Source: Streptomyces antioxidans (GTDB taxonomy: Bacteria > Actinomycetota > Actinomycetes > Streptomycetales > Streptomycetaceae). Taken from it: DNA of 64,000 bases. Positions within the stretch are counted from its first letter, which is position 1, and every line of letters begins with the position of its first letter. The notes under the pieces were generated by a model, which saw only the letters and a program-made list of their open reading frames with translations, ran no database searches and was not told where the DNA came from. Both the position numbers and the translations under genes were made by a program. The stretch lies in NCBI RefSeq assembly GCF_000968685.2, contig NZ_LAKD02000004.1, positions 124,001 through 188,000 of the forward strand, written 5' to 3'. Of the stretch, positions 19,428-29,112 are shown one piece after another.

Positions 19428-19529
19428 ATGGCGTCAGGATTGCTCCGTAAGGTGGAGAAGGTTCAGCAGGCACGCGAGCAGGAAAAGACACTCGCGAACA
19501 GCCACGCCAGGCAGGCCGTGCGAGCCTAG
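19428..19529 (+). CDS. 33-residue peptide, possible substrate or precursor of the JmjC protein
   Basis: ATG at 19428 has GAGGGAG ten bases upstream. The peptide starts MASGLLRKVEKVQQAREQEK, a charged stretch likely to be helical, and ends TLANSHARQAVRA. It has no Cys and no signal peptide. It contains one His (26) and several Arg, the residue types hydroxylated by ribosomal-oxygenase-type JmjC proteins. Its TAG is four bases before the oxygenase ATG, which has no obvious ribosome site of its own, so the two are probably translationally coupled. A role as a modified peptide (leader region first, His/Arg core last) is inference; it could also be a regulatory leader peptide. I do not recognise the family. 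Confidence 0.6.
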   Translation: MASGLLRKVEKVQQAREQEKTLANSHARQAVRA

Positions 19530-19533
19530 CACT

Positions 19534-20724
19534 ATGGATCTCGGCGACCTTGTTTCGCCCTTGGCCCAGGACGAGTTCCTGGGCCAATCCTTTGGGCGGA
19601 AGTTTGAGATATTCGAAGGCCCGAATGGCCGTTTTTCGGACCTACTGTCCTGGTCGGCCCTCAATGACATTCTCAGGTATCATCGCCTGGACTCGCCGCG
19701 GTTGAGACTTATGCGCGGCGGTAAGCCGATCGAGCCCGAATCCTACGCCACCCTGATGCGGGGCACATTCGAAGGCGAGCAATACCGACAATTGCGCCCC
19801 GGGGCGTTCGCGGAGCAACTGCATTCGGGCGCGACCTTGGTCCTGGACAGCGTCGACGAGTTGCACGGTCCCGTGTCGGACCTCACTGCCGCGCTGGAGC
19901 GTCGGCTTCGCGTTCCCGTAGCGGCGAGTGCCTACGCCTCATGGGGAGCCACGGACGGCTTCGGCGTCCACTGGGATGATCACGACGTCCTGGTGGTTCA
20001 GGTCGCCGGTCGCAAGCGATGGAGCGTGTACGGGCCCTCCCGCCCCTGGCCGCTCCATCGAGACGTCGAACCCAACCGTACGCCCCCGGCCGAGCCGCAG
20101 GCGGAGTTCGTCCTCTCCGATGGCGATGTGCTGCACGTACCGCGTGGATGGTGGCACGCCGTCGCCGCGGTTGACGAGCCGACCCTGCACGTGACATTCG
20201 GCATCACACAGCCCACAGGGATCGACCTGGTGACGTGGCTGGCCGATGAGATGCGCGCGGATCCGCGCTTTCGTCAAGATCTGCCTCGTTATGCTGGCGA
20301 TGAGGCCCTGATCGATCATGTGGCGGCACTCCGCACGGCATTGCTGGACGTACTCGACGACAAGAGCGTGGTGACACGGTTCTTCAGCAGCCAGGATGCC
20401 AACGCTCCCCTTCGGCCGCGTCTCAGCCTGCCCAATGCCGCTACGGCAGACGTAATTCCGGGCGATAACGCATTTCAAGTGGTCTTCTTGGCACCACGGG
20501 CGATGCTGCGTGGAGAGGACGACGCGGTCACTCTCACCGCAGATGGCCAGGAATGGACATTTGACAGCGTAGCGCGCCCGCTTTTGGAGCGACTGCTGGA
20601 TGGCAGCAGAGTTGAGCTTCAAGAGCTGGTGGCTCTGGCCGAGGGAGCACTGGACCATGCGACGGTTCGCACTTTTGTCGCGGAACTCGTGAAGGTCGGT
20701 CTGGTCGCTGTAGAAGCCTCTTGA
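19534..20724 (+). CDS. JmjC/cupin-4 family 2-oxoglutarate, Fe(II) oxygenase
   Basis: 396 residues. The cupin-4 (ROX-type JmjC) core shows the iron ligands His146-x-Asp148 in GVHWDDHD and His208 in PRGWWHAV, with Lys161 in AGRKRWSVY as the likely 2-oxoglutarate contact. The C-terminal third looks like the winged-helix region of ribosomal oxygenases (YcfD, NO66, MINA53), which hydroxylate Arg or His in ribosomal proteins. The gene begins four bases after the small peptide gene and ends before a strong hairpin, so the two form a closed transcription unit. Hydroxylation of the neighbouring peptide is the simplest hypothesis but unproven; a ribosomal protein target is the alternative. Confidence 0.85.
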   Translation: MDLGDLVSPLAQDEFLGQSFGRKFEIFEGPNGRFSDLLSWSALNDILRYHRLDSPRLRLMRGGKPIEPESYATLMRGTFEGEQYRQLRPGAFAEQLHSGATLVLDSVDELHGPVSDLTAALERRLRVPVAASAYASWGATDGFGVHWDDHDVLVVQVAGRKRWSVYGPSRPWPLHRDVEPNRTPPAEPQAEFVLSDGDVLHVPRGWWHAVAAVDEPTLHVTFGITQPTGIDLVTWLADEMRADPRFRQDLPRYAGDEALIDHVAALRTALLDVLDDKSVVTRFFSSQDANAPLRPRLSLPNAATADVIPGDNAFQVVFLAPRAMLRGEDDAVTLTADGQEWTFDSVARPLLERLLDGSRVELQELVALAEGALDHATVRTFVAELVKVGLVAVEAS

Positions 20725-20754
20725 GCGCGGGCCGACCGCGTCAGCCGCGACGTG

Positions 20755-20786
20755 CCCCTTCTCCGCCTGAATCCATGGAGAAGGGG
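20755..20786 (+). terminator. Strong hairpin after the JmjC gene
   Basis: CCCCTTCTCC and GGAGAAGGGG form a perfect 10-bp stem with a 12-base loop, 31 bases after the stop, followed by TATA. Confidence 0.75.
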
Positions 20787-21163
20787 TATATCGCGTTTCC
20801 GCCGGCGTAGCCTGCTGATGGGACTGCCCGGATTCGGGTGAGTGCGCTTATGCGCGGGATCACCGGGTACGCGGCCGCGCGCATGCTGGGACCTATGGGA
20901 CCTAGCAGGGCCTGCGAGGGGCAACAGCGGCGGGTGCCGCCCGGGCGGGATCGGCGGCTTCCTCCGCGCGGCCGACCCGGAGCCCCCCGATCGCCGATGA
21001 GGCACACGCGGTCACCGCTCGCGTTCGCTGCGCGGTCGGCTTTGCAGGAATGAGTGCGCGTGTTATCCAATGAAAGTGCGTGGTCGGATCTCGGAGCCCC
21101 ATCGCATGGATTCGGGCGTGTCTGCGGCATGTGCCGGGTCGGCCAGTGAGCTGGAAGAACCGC
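20787..21163. other. Non-coding gap before the SpoIIE-type gene
   Basis: I see no supported gene here. The stretch contains a short direct repeat GGGACCTA (near 20889 and 20898) and the upstream region of the regulator. Open frames are present but have no recognisable protein content. Confidence 0.4.
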
Positions 21164-23338
21164 ATGGACTCACCGTCATACCCCTCGTCCTCGGCGTCGT
21201 TCGACCTGGTCGGTCGCGCTTTGGAGGGCTACATCCGGCAGCACGGACCAAGCGCTGCCGATGGGTCCGCCGGGCCGGAGAACGACCAGGGCGACTCCAC
21301 GGCCCACCGCCCCGGACGCACCGGCGATGCCCAGGAGCAGATTCTCGGCGCTGTCCATCTGGACCGGGATCTGCGCATCACTCGCGGCAACCTGGACGCC
21401 CCGGCGTTCGAGGGGCTGACCGTGGAGCCCGGGAGCGCCTTCGTCGATCTGCTGCCTCCCGGGGACGTACCGACGGTGACGCGCCGGCTGCGGCAGGTCA
21501 TCGAGACGGGAGAGGCGCACGTCGCCCGCGTCCAGCGCCTGCGCCGGGACGACGGCTCCGAGCTCGTCGTCTCCATGAGCATCCTGCCCGCCGCAACGCC
21601 TCAGGACGGCCTCACCGTCTCGCTGATCGCGATGGCCAAGAGGCTGCATCAGTACGCGTCCGAGACCGCGATCGGGAGGTCGCTGGACATCGGCGAGACC
21701 GCGCAGTCCCTGGCGCAGTCGCTGCTGGCCTGGGGGGACGTGGTCTCCGTCGACCTCGACTACGCCGTGTGGTCCGGCGAGGCCGTCATCGAGCGGGACC
21801 AGGGGCGCATGCGGCTGCGGCGCGCTGCCCTGGTGCCGGACCGGGTGTGGCCCGCGGGCTATCTGACGCCCGGCGACGACCTTCCCCGCGAGGCCGCCCG
21901 GCTGCTGTCCCTCGCGGTCAAGGGTGACGACGTCGCCCAGGCCGTCGTCATTCCCGACCGGGAGACGATCGAGTGCGCACTCGACAGTCCACGGCTGGTG
22001 AGCGCCCTGGTCCCCACTGACCGGCCGGTGAGTGTGGTGTGCGTACCGCTGGTCGTGGATGGTCCCGGGGACAAGCCGCCCGTCGTACTGGGTGTGGCGG
22101 AGGTGTGGCGGCGTCCGGACCGGCCCTTCCACGACAGCGAACTGCTCGACCTGCAGGAACTGGTGGCCAGAACGGCCCACCACGTCGATCTGGCCCGTCA
22201 GCACCAGCGCGAGCACGCCCAGGTGCTGGCGTTGCAGCGCCGGCTGCTGCCGCGGGGCCGGGATGACACCATTGAGGTCGCCACTGTCTACCAGCCCGCC
22301 ACGCCTGACAGCGCGGGCGTTGGCGGGGACTGGGTGAACAGCTTTCCGCTGCCCGGCGGCCGTACCGCACTCGTCGTGGGCGACGTCGTCGGGCACGGCC
22401 TGGGCGCGGCCGCTGCGATGGGTCAGATCAGCATGGAGGCCCGGGCACTGCTCTCGGCGGGGCTGGCGCCCGACGAGGTGCTGGGGCACCTGGACGAGAC
22501 CGTCACGATGCTGGATGACGCGGACACCGGCGTGGCGACCGGCTACAGCGCGCTGGGCTCGACGTGCTGCATCGCGGTGTACGACCCGGTCAACCACCAG
22601 GTGGTGGTGTCCAGTGCGGGCCACCTCCCGCCGGTGCTCGTCCTGCCCGACGCGACCGCTGAGACGCTGACGGTGCACCCCCACCCCGGTCTGGGTGCCG
22701 AATTCGCCCTGCGGGAACCGTTTGATGTGCACACGTTCGACGCGCCCCCGGGCTCGCTGCTCACCCTCTACACCGACGGCCTGGTAGAGGATCGCACGGT
22801 CGCCATCGACGAGGGCGTCGGCATGCTGCGGCGGGCGGTGAGCCGGGTGCATCCGTGGGATGACCTGCAACGGGCCGCGTGGCGGGTGGTCACCGAGCTG
22901 GCTCCGCGGGGCCGACAGCGCGACGACGTGACACTGCTGCTCGCCCGGATGACCGGCCGCCGCGAGCGGGACACCGCGGCCTGGCGCCTGCCCGCCCGGG
23001 ACGACGCACCCGCCCACGCCCGCTCGTCGGCTTCGGCACTCCTCCAGCAGTGGTGTGTCAGGGAGGAGACCCGTGACAGCGCCCTGCTGCTGATCAGCGA
23101 GCTGGTCACCAACGCCGTGCGGTTCGCCACCGGGCCCGTCAGCGTACGGCTGATCAGGACCCGTCAGGGCCTGCTGTGCGAAGTGGGCGACACCGGCAAC
23201 GGCCGGCCGCGGCTGCGGCGCGGTGGCCCCTTCGACGACAGGGGGCGCGGTTTGCGCGTCGTCCACAAGCTCACCATGCGCTGGGGGGTGCGGTGGACCG
23301 ACGCCGGCAAGGTCGTCTGGGCGGAACTGGCGTGGTGA
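21164..23338 (+). CDS. PAS/GAF-SpoIIE phosphatase with C-terminal anti-sigma-type ATPase
   Basis: 724 residues from ATG at 21164 (MDSPSYPS); the frame is open 84 bases further upstream without a better signal. Order: PAS-like sensor (about 60-150), GAF-like domain (about 175-345), PP2C/SpoIIE phosphatase (about 350-570; motifs GGDW, VGDVVGHG and LYTDG supply the metal aspartates) and an HATPase_c domain (about 600-720; SELVTNAVRFA and EVGDTGNG). Such proteins act in partner switching on anti-anti-sigma factors in actinobacteria. No sigma or anti-anti-sigma gene is next to it, so the target is unknown. It converges on the type III PKS gene. Confidence 0.88.
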   Translation: MDSPSYPSSSASFDLVGRALEGYIRQHGPSAADGSAGPENDQGDSTAHRPGRTGDAQEQILGAVHLDRDLRITRGNLDAPAFEGLTVEPGSAFVDLLPPGDVPTVTRRLRQVIETGEAHVARVQRLRRDDGSELVVSMSILPAATPQDGLTVSLIAMAKRLHQYASETAIGRSLDIGETAQSLAQSLLAWGDVVSVDLDYAVWSGEAVIERDQGRMRLRRAALVPDRVWPAGYLTPGDDLPREAARLLSLAVKGDDVAQAVVIPDRETIECALDSPRLVSALVPTDRPVSVVCVPLVVDGPGDKPPVVLGVAEVWRRPDRPFHDSELLDLQELVARTAHHVDLARQHQREHAQVLALQRRLLPRGRDDTIEVATVYQPATPDSAGVGGDWVNSFPLPGGRTALVVGDVVGHGLGAAAAMGQISMEARALLSAGLAPDEVLGHLDETVTMLDDADTGVATGYSALGSTCCIAVYDPVNHQVVVSSAGHLPPVLVLPDATAETLTVHPHPGLGAEFALREPFDVHTFDAPPGSLLTLYTDGLVEDRTVAIDEGVGMLRRAVSRVHPWDDLQRAAWRVVTELAPRGRQRDDVTLLLARMTGRRERDTAAWRLPARDDAPAHARSSASALLQQWCVREETRDSALLLISELVTNAVRFATGPVSVRLIRTRQGLLCEVGDTGNGRPRLRRGGPFDDRGRGLRVVHKLTMRWGVRWTDAGKVVWAELAW

Positions 23339-23501
23339 CGGAACTGTCCTGGTGGCGGCGCGGGCGTGGTAACGGCCCGGGCGTTGCCGTCGCGCCCGGC
23401 TCGGCACGGTGACCCGCCGCGCCGGACCGGGCACCACAGGTCACCCAAAGGTACGGCTCGCGCACGGAGCGTACGCTCTCCGCGGTCGCTTCCCGCGCGG
23501 G

Positions 23502-24695
23502 CTACAGCCACTCCCCCTCCACGGCCGTGGCCGTGAGCCCCGGCGCCGCCGCGTACAGCACCGTGCGGCTCCCCGCCTTCTGTCCGGCGTCGTGCGCCCG
23601 CCGCAGGATGTCGAAGACGGCGGCGCCGCCGCGGTTTCCGCTGGTGTAGCTCTCCTTGCTGTGCGCCAGGAGCCCAGCCGGCCATGAGTCGGGCATGGTC
23701 TGCTCCATGTACTCCAGCACCCGGGTCCCGCCGGGGTGCGCGAGCAGCAGATCGGGGTGCCAGGGCCGGTCATCGTCCTGGTGGCGCAGGCGCAGCCACT
23801 CCCACATCGCGGTGACCGTGTCCTGGACGGCGCGCGGCCCGCGCCGGTCCATCACGAAGTGCGTGCCGTCGGCGCGCGTCTCCAGCCGGTGCAGGTCCTG
23901 GGTGCCGGGCAGGGTGTGGTGCCAGGCCGCGTCCAGTCGCAGTACGGACTCCGGGCGGGGGCGGCCGGTGACCACGGCCGCGACCGCGGTGTCGGCGAAC
24001 AGCAGGCGAACGATCAAGGATTCCAGGCTGTCGTCCGCGGGCTGGTAGGTGGTGCTCAGCGCCTCGGATATGACGACCAGGACCACCCGGTCCGGATCGT
24101 CGGCCACCAGGTCGGCCGCCAGTGCCAGGCTCCGGGTCCCGGCGATGCAGGCCCACTGCGTGGCCGGGAGGAGCAGCGTGTCACTGTGCAGCGGGAGCCG
24201 GTTGGCCAGTGCCACGTCCAGGCCCGGCAGTGCCGGGGTGGTGGAGTTGCTGGTGATCAGGCAGTCGACGTCGGCGGGGTCCAGTCCGGCGATCTGCAGG
24301 GCTCCGCGCGCGGCCCGCTCGCCGTACTCCCGCACGGCCGCCCAGGCCGGTGCGGTGCGCTCTTCGACGGTCTGGGGGGCGGGTATCGCTTCCAGAGCGG
24401 CGATCACGCGTTCCACGTTCTGCTCGGTGAATCCGTCGCGGGCCAGGGCCTCCCGGGCCGGTACGGGGCCGGGGGTGCGCAGGCCGCTCCCGCTGGCGGG
24501 TGCGGCGGCGGTCTCCAGCGGCACCATCCACCTGCGGGAGGTGATGCCCGTACTGGCGGCGATGCCGTCGATCCGCGGCAGCCACGGCGCACCGGGGTGC
24601 CGGTCGCGCACTTCCGCCAGGATCTGGCTGGTCTCGACGGCGTTCTCACCATGTATCACGGCAGGAGGGCACAAATAAGCGGTCAAAGTCCACAC
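23502..24695 (-). CDS. Type III polyketide synthase
   Basis: 397 residues, the usual length. The catalytic triad is placed at Cys183 (in TQWACIAGT), His320 (in LLLAHPGGT) and Asn354 (in TSGNRGGAA). Sequence around the Cys differs from the GCAAGG of RppA and germicidin synthase, so it is a divergent member. It would condense malonyl-type extenders onto a CoA starter to give a pyrone or resorcinol-like product. GTG at 24695 has GGAGAGAGG upstream. It stands alone, with no tailoring gene at its side, and converges on the regulator gene. Product is not predictable from this. Confidence 0.88.
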   Translation of the reverse strand: MWTLTAYLCPPAVIHGENAVETSQILAEVRDRHPGAPWLPRIDGIAASTGITSRRWMVPLETAAAPASGSGLRTPGPVPAREALARDGFTEQNVERVIAALEAIPAPQTVEERTAPAWAAVREYGERAARGALQIAGLDPADVDCLITSNSTTPALPGLDVALANRLPLHSDTLLLPATQWACIAGTRSLALAADLVADDPDRVVLVVISEALSTTYQPADDSLESLIVRLLFADTAVAAVVTGRPRPESVLRLDAAWHHTLPGTQDLHRLETRADGTHFVMDRRGPRAVQDTVTAMWEWLRLRHQDDDRPWHPDLLLAHPGGTRVLEYMEQTMPDSWPAGLLAHSKESYTSGNRGGAAVFDILRRAHDAGQKAGSRTVLYAAAPGLTATAVEGEWL

Positions 24696-25046
24696 CTCTC
24701 TCCACAGAACTACGGAATGCCATGAGCGCTATGACATAGGTCACCTCGGCGGTTAGCGCTCCGGTCGGCGCATTCGCCACCCCACTTAGGGCGTCACCAC
24801 ACCATCCGCATAGAGAATGCACTTAAACGGACATTCCTTCTGTGACTCACGCAACTCGGACGAGTCCAGATATATGTGAGACGAAGCACATCGCGTCTGC
24901 GCGATACCAGCGCTCCGATGAGGTCCGTGGTCAACTCGCTGTGAAGTTCGGGGTGTTGTTCCGCATCTCAGGCCGCGGACGAGGCCGTCGCGAGTACGGC
25001 GGTCAGGGCGCGGCCAGGTACGGCCCTTCCAAGTCCGGGCGCGGGG
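24696..25046. other. Intergenic region upstream of the type III PKS
   Basis: No gene seen. It contains the PKS upstream region, with a small palindrome TGACATAGGTCA at 24732-24743 that could be an operator, and the 3' flank of the downstream ABC operon. Confidence 0.4.
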
Positions 25047-26717
25047 TCACTTGTGCACGCCCTTCCCAGGGATGGCGTCGATGAGTTCCCGGGTATAGGG
25101 GTCGGTCGGATGGTCGAAGATCGCCTCTGGGGTGCCCTGCTCGATGACGCGTCCCTTGCGCATCACCAGGACGTGATGGGAGACCAGCCGGACCACGTCC
25201 AGATCGTGGCTGATGAACAGGTAGCCGAGGCCCAGTTCGCGCTGGAGCTCGACCATGAGGTCGAGGATCTGCTCCTGGACCAGCACATCCAGCGCGGACA
25301 CGGCTTCGTCCATGACGATCAGCCGTGGCTTGAGCGCGAGGGCGCGGGCGATGGCCACGCGCTGGCGCTGGCCGCCTGACAGTTCGTGCGGGTACCGGTC
25401 GGCACAGGATGCGGGCAGGGCGACCTGGTCCAGCAGCCCGGCGACGGTGGCCCGGTGATCGGTGCGGCTGCCACCGATGCCGTGAACGCGCAGCGGCTCG
25501 GCCACGATCCTGGCGATGGTGTGGCGTGGGTCGAGGGAGGCGTAGGGGTTTTGGAAGACCGGCTGGACGGCGCGCCGGAACGGCAGCAGACGACGGCCCT
25601 TCAGCCTGGTGATGTCGATGTTGCCGAAGTGCGCCGCGCCGGAGTCGCAGTCCTCCAGGCGCAGGGCGATGCGGGCGGTGGTGGACTTGCCGGACCCGGA
25701 CTCGCCTACGATGGAGACGGTACGGCCCGGCAGCACGCTCAGGCTGACGCCGTCGACGGCGCGCAGCGGCTCGCGGCGGCCACGCAGCCGGTATTCCTTG
25801 GAGACGCCGCGCAGCTCCAGCAACGGGCGGAGGCCGTCCCGCGGAGCGTCCGCCGTCACCGGCGTGACCTTGACCCGAGCCATGCTGGGGGCCGCTGCGA
25901 GCAGTCGGCGCGTGTACGCGTCCTGGGGATCGGCGATGACGGCACCGGAAGGGCCGGTTTCGACGACGCGGCCGTCGTGCATCACCACCACACGGTCGGC
26001 ACGTTCGGCGGCAAGGGCCAGGTCGTGGGTGATGAGCAGCACCGAGGTGCCCATCTCGCGGGTGAGTTCGGCCATCTGGTCGAGCACCAGCCGCTGCACG
26101 GTGACGTCCAGTGCGGAAGTGGGCTCATCCGCGATCAGGACATCCGGCCGGCAGGCCAGGGCCATGGCGATCAGGACGCGCTGCCGCATGCCGCCGGAGA
26201 ATTCGTGCGGGTACTGCTTGTAACGCGACTCGGCCTCGGCGATGCCCGCCCGTTCGAGGAGGGCGATCGCCTGCTTCCGTGCCCGTTCGCCCTGGGCCCG
26301 GCCGTGCACCTGCAGCGCCTCGGCGATCTGTGCACCGATCGTGGTGACCGGGTTGAGGTTCGTCATAGGGTCCTGCGGCACCATGCCGATCCGTGCTCCG
26401 CGGATCTGCCGCATGGTCCTCTCCGCGGCGGTGGTGACGTCCAGATCATCGAGCTGGATGGTGCCGCTGGTGATCCGGCCGTTGTCCGCCAGCAGCCGGT
26501 TGACGCAGGCCGCCAGGGTCGACTTGCCTGACCCCGACGCACCGACCACGGCGACCGTCTCCCCCGGCGCCAGGTCGAGGTCGACCCGGTCCAGGGCGGT
26601 GAAGTCACCACCGGCGGTCCGGTAGACCACCGAGAGGTCACGGATGCGCAGCTTGGGTCCGCCGCCGTGCGGGGTGCCGGCCATCGCGCTGGCCGCGGCC
26701 GTGTGGGATGCGGTCAT
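25047..26717 (-). CDS. Peptide-type ABC importer, double ATPase (DppD-DppF fusion)
   Basis: 556 residues with two complete ATPase halves. The first has Walker A GASGSGKST and signature SGGMRQR; the second has GESGSGKST and SGGQRQR. Each ends with the oligopeptide-transporter C-terminal extension. It energises the DppB/DppC-like permeases of the same operon. It is the last gene and overlaps the serine hydrolase by four bases. The operon context suggests cell-wall muropeptides or amino-sugar peptides as cargo rather than general dipeptides. Confidence 0.93.
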   Translation of the reverse strand: MTASHTAAASAMAGTPHGGGPKLRIRDLSVVYRTAGGDFTALDRVDLDLAPGETVAVVGASGSGKSTLAACVNRLLADNGRITSGTIQLDDLDVTTAAERTMRQIRGARIGMVPQDPMTNLNPVTTIGAQIAEALQVHGRAQGERARKQAIALLERAGIAEAESRYKQYPHEFSGGMRQRVLIAMALACRPDVLIADEPTSALDVTVQRLVLDQMAELTREMGTSVLLITHDLALAAERADRVVVMHDGRVVETGPSGAVIADPQDAYTRRLLAAAPSMARVKVTPVTADAPRDGLRPLLELRGVSKEYRLRGRREPLRAVDGVSLSVLPGRTVSIVGESGSGKSTTARIALRLEDCDSGAAHFGNIDITRLKGRRLLPFRRAVQPVFQNPYASLDPRHTIARIVAEPLRVHGIGGSRTDHRATVAGLLDQVALPASCADRYPHELSGGQRQRVAIARALALKPRLIVMDEAVSALDVLVQEQILDLMVELQRELGLGYLFISHDLDVVRLVSHHVLVMRKGRVIEQGTPEAIFDHPTDPYTRELIDAIPGKGVHK

Positions 26718-27934
26718 GGTGACTCCTGATCGTGCGAGGGGGTGCCAGAGACGGATGCGCCGGTTGCGTGGGACCAGCCGAGTGGGGCGGTGGGGAGGGC
26801 ACCTGCCTGGGTGAGGCCGCGCACAACGCCTAGGTGGGCGCGGTGTGCGAGCACATCAACGGACACCAGGTCGGCCCGGGCCCTCCGAGTCCCGTGCAGG
26901 CGGGTGGCCGCGACGGCCAGTACCAGGGGGCGGTCGGTGGCGGCGGCCAGATGGGTCCCGGTGAAGCCGCCGTGGCCCGCCATGGGGATCGGCCCGTCCG
27001 GTGTCGGCAGGTCGAACAGGCGGAAGCCGAGGCCCTGTTCCGGGTCCCGGGGGTCGGCCACGGCGGTGAACCGGGACCGGACCTCCGCCGGAACGAAGGC
27101 TTCGTCATGAACGAGGGCGGCCCCCAGCGCGAGCAGTTCATCCAGCGGCGCGAAGAGCCCCGCGTGCCCGCTGACCCCGGCCAGCGCGTGAGTGGCGTTG
27201 CCGTCACCCGCCGTCCCCCGGACCGTCGTGGTGCGCCAGCCGGTGAAGTCGGCCGTGGTGAAGGGCACCGGGTACGGCTGCCCGGTTTCCACCATCAACG
27301 ATTCAATGCCGTCATCGTCGGCGGACGCCGCGGCGGACGCGGGATCGACGGGCCCGTACTGGGTGCGGGCGAGGCCGAGGGGCTGGGCGACCCACTGCTG
27401 GAACGCCGTGGCCAGGCCGGTGCCGGTGACCCGTTCCACGATGCGGCCGAGCAGTTGGAAACCCACATCGGAGTACGCCCGGTGGTGGCCGGGCGGAGTG
27501 TGCAGCGGAAGACGTTCGGCCAGGTCCAGCGCCGTCTCACGATCGGTGGTCTCGCAGTACAGCGGCCACCAGGGGGTCAGCCCGGCCCGGTGGGCAAGCA
27601 TGTCGGCGGCGGTGACCCGGTCCTTGTCCCCGCCGCGGAAACCGGTCAGGTGCTGGCTGACCGGGGCGTCCAGGTCGAGCCGACCAGCCGATACGAGCCT
27701 CATGATCACAGCGGTGGTGGCCGCCACCTTGGTCACGGAGGCCAGGTCGAAGAGCATCCGGGTGGTCATGGGCTCACCCGGCGCGGTGCCGTCCGGCCGC
27801 AGCGCCCACCCCGCGGCGGCCAGCACGGTGCCCGTGGCGGGAGTGGCCACCCCGAGGCACACCCCGGCCGGCCGCTGTCCGGGGTCGCCGGTGTCAAGGA
27901 CCTCCTGAGCGGCCCCGGTGAGGTTGACGTTCAT
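26714..27934 (-). CDS. Class C beta-lactamase-family serine hydrolase
   Basis: 406 residues. The SxxK nucleophile motif is SVTK in LFDLASVTK, the second motif is YSDVGF (YxN position) and the third is GHGG. No signal peptide is seen, so it is probably cytoplasmic. In this family members are D-Ala peptidases, esterases or beta-lactamases. Lying between anmK and a peptide ABC transporter, with four-base overlaps on both sides, it may trim imported muropeptides; this is inferred. An amidase role is less likely because no zinc-ligand pattern is seen. Confidence 0.85.
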   Translation of the reverse strand: MNVNLTGAAQEVLDTGDPGQRPAGVCLGVATPATGTVLAAAGWALRPDGTAPGEPMTTRMLFDLASVTKVAATTAVIMRLVSAGRLDLDAPVSQHLTGFRGGDKDRVTAADMLAHRAGLTPWWPLYCETTDRETALDLAERLPLHTPPGHHRAYSDVGFQLLGRIVERVTGTGLATAFQQWVAQPLGLARTQYGPVDPASAAASADDDGIESLMVETGQPYPVPFTTADFTGWRTTTVRGTAGDGNATHALAGVSGHAGLFAPLDELLALGAALVHDEAFVPAEVRSRFTAVADPRDPEQGLGFRLFDLPTPDGPIPMAGHGGFTGTHLAAATDRPLVLAVAATRLHGTRRARADLVSVDVLAHRAHLGVVRGLTQAGALPTAPLGWSHATGASVSGTPSHDQESP

Positions 27935-29112
27935 GACGTCCCGCCGGTGACGACCAGCCGACGGGGGCGCACTCGCGGTACACCGGGCAGGGCCAACGGC
28001 CGCGTACCGGGAGCGATCTGGCCCAGCACGCGCTCATGCGCGGCACCGGTGCAGCTGGCGACGCTTCCGGGCAGGCCGTGCAGCGTGCTCCAGCCCAGCA
28101 GCGCGAAGGCGATGGCCTCCTTGGCGTCGGACGGCACGCCGAGCGCGTCACTCGTGTGCACCACGAGGCCCGGCAGGCGGTCCGTGATCGCCTTCATGAG
28201 GGACGCGTTGCGCACGCCGCCGCCGGAGACGTACATGACGTCCAGCTCGGCATCGCGCACGGTCCGCGCGACGACCTCCGCGGTGAGGGCGGTCAGTGTG
28301 GCGACCACGTCGCCCAGGGGGAGTTGGCGGTCGCTGCGCTGCAGTGCCTTCTCGACGTACACCGAGTCGAAGAGCTCCTTGCCAGAGCTCTTGGGCGGGG
28401 TGAGCGCGTAGTAGGGCTCGGTGAGCAGTTCGGCGAGCAGGTCCTCGTCGACGGTTCCGGACGCGGCCAGTCGGCCGTCGCGATCGAAGTCGTCCTCGGT
28501 GTCCGGGTCGGCGGCGACCGCGGCGTCGATCAGTGCGTTGGCCGGTCCGATGTCCCAGGCCACGGGGTCGGTCCCGGGGGCCACGACGGTGATGTTGGCG
28601 ATGCCGCCGAGGTTGAGGGCACCGGCGCGCAGACCGCGTTCCACCGTCGGCGCGAGCAGCATCTGGTCGAGCAGCGGCACCAGCGGTGCGCCCTGGCCTC
28701 CGGCGGCGATGTCGGCGCTGCGCAGGTCGGAGACGACGGGCAAGCCGGTGGCCTCGGTTATCCAGGCCGGCTGCCCCAATTGCAGCGTGCCGCGGGCAGA
28801 GGCGCCCTCCACCCAGTGGTAGAGGGTCTGTCCATGGCTGCAGACCGCGTCGGCGGGCGCCTCGGCGAGCGCCGTGCGGGCGGCCTGGGCGAAGGCCTGC
28901 CCGATGCGGACGTCCAGCGCGCACACGTCCGCCGCGGTGATGTGCCGCGGGGGCAGCGCGGCGACGAGGTCGGATCGCAGCCGCTGTGGATAGGGCACCG
29001 AGCCGTGGTGGGTGAGGTCGCCGCGCAAGGTCGTGCCGTCCAGGGCGAAGTCGACGACGGCGACGTCGATGCCGTCGTGCGAAGTGCCGGAGATCATGCC
29101 GAGTACCCGCAT
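27931..29112 (-). CDS. anmK: Anhydro-N-acetylmuramic acid kinase
   Basis: 393 residues. The N-terminus [20 protein letters not shown] is the AnmK signature. A conserved nucleotide-binding block with NLGGIANIT and the [10 protein letters not shown] stretch follow. The enzyme opens the 1,6-anhydro ring of MurNAc and phosphorylates it, giving MurNAc-6-phosphate, the substrate of MurQ encoded just upstream. The genes overlap by one base (TGATG). Cytoplasmic. Confidence 0.94.
   Translation of the reverse strand: MRVLGMISGTSHDGIDVAVVDFALDGTTLRGDLTHHGSVPYPQRLRSDLVAALPPRHITAADVCALDVRIGQAFAQAARTALAEAPADAVCSHGQTLYHWVEGASARGTLQLGQPAWITEATGLPVVSDLRSADIAAGGQGAPLVPLLDQMLLAPTVERGLRAGALNLGGIANITVVAPGTDPVAWDIGPANALIDAAVAADPDTEDDFDRDGRLAASGTVDEDLLAELLTEPYYALTPPKSSGKELFDSVYVEKALQRSDRQLPLGDVVATLTALTAEVVARTVRDAELDVMYVSGGGVRNASLMKAITDRLPGLVVHTSDALGVPSDAKEAIAFALLGWSTLHGLPGSVASCTGAAHERVLGQIAPGTRPLALPGVPRVRPRRLVVTGGTS

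Noticed and set aside
23467..23478. Perfect palindrome GAGCGTACGCTC between convergent genes
   Set aside because: It has no loop for a terminator and lies between two 3' ends, so an operator role is unlikely; probably chance in GC-rich DNA.
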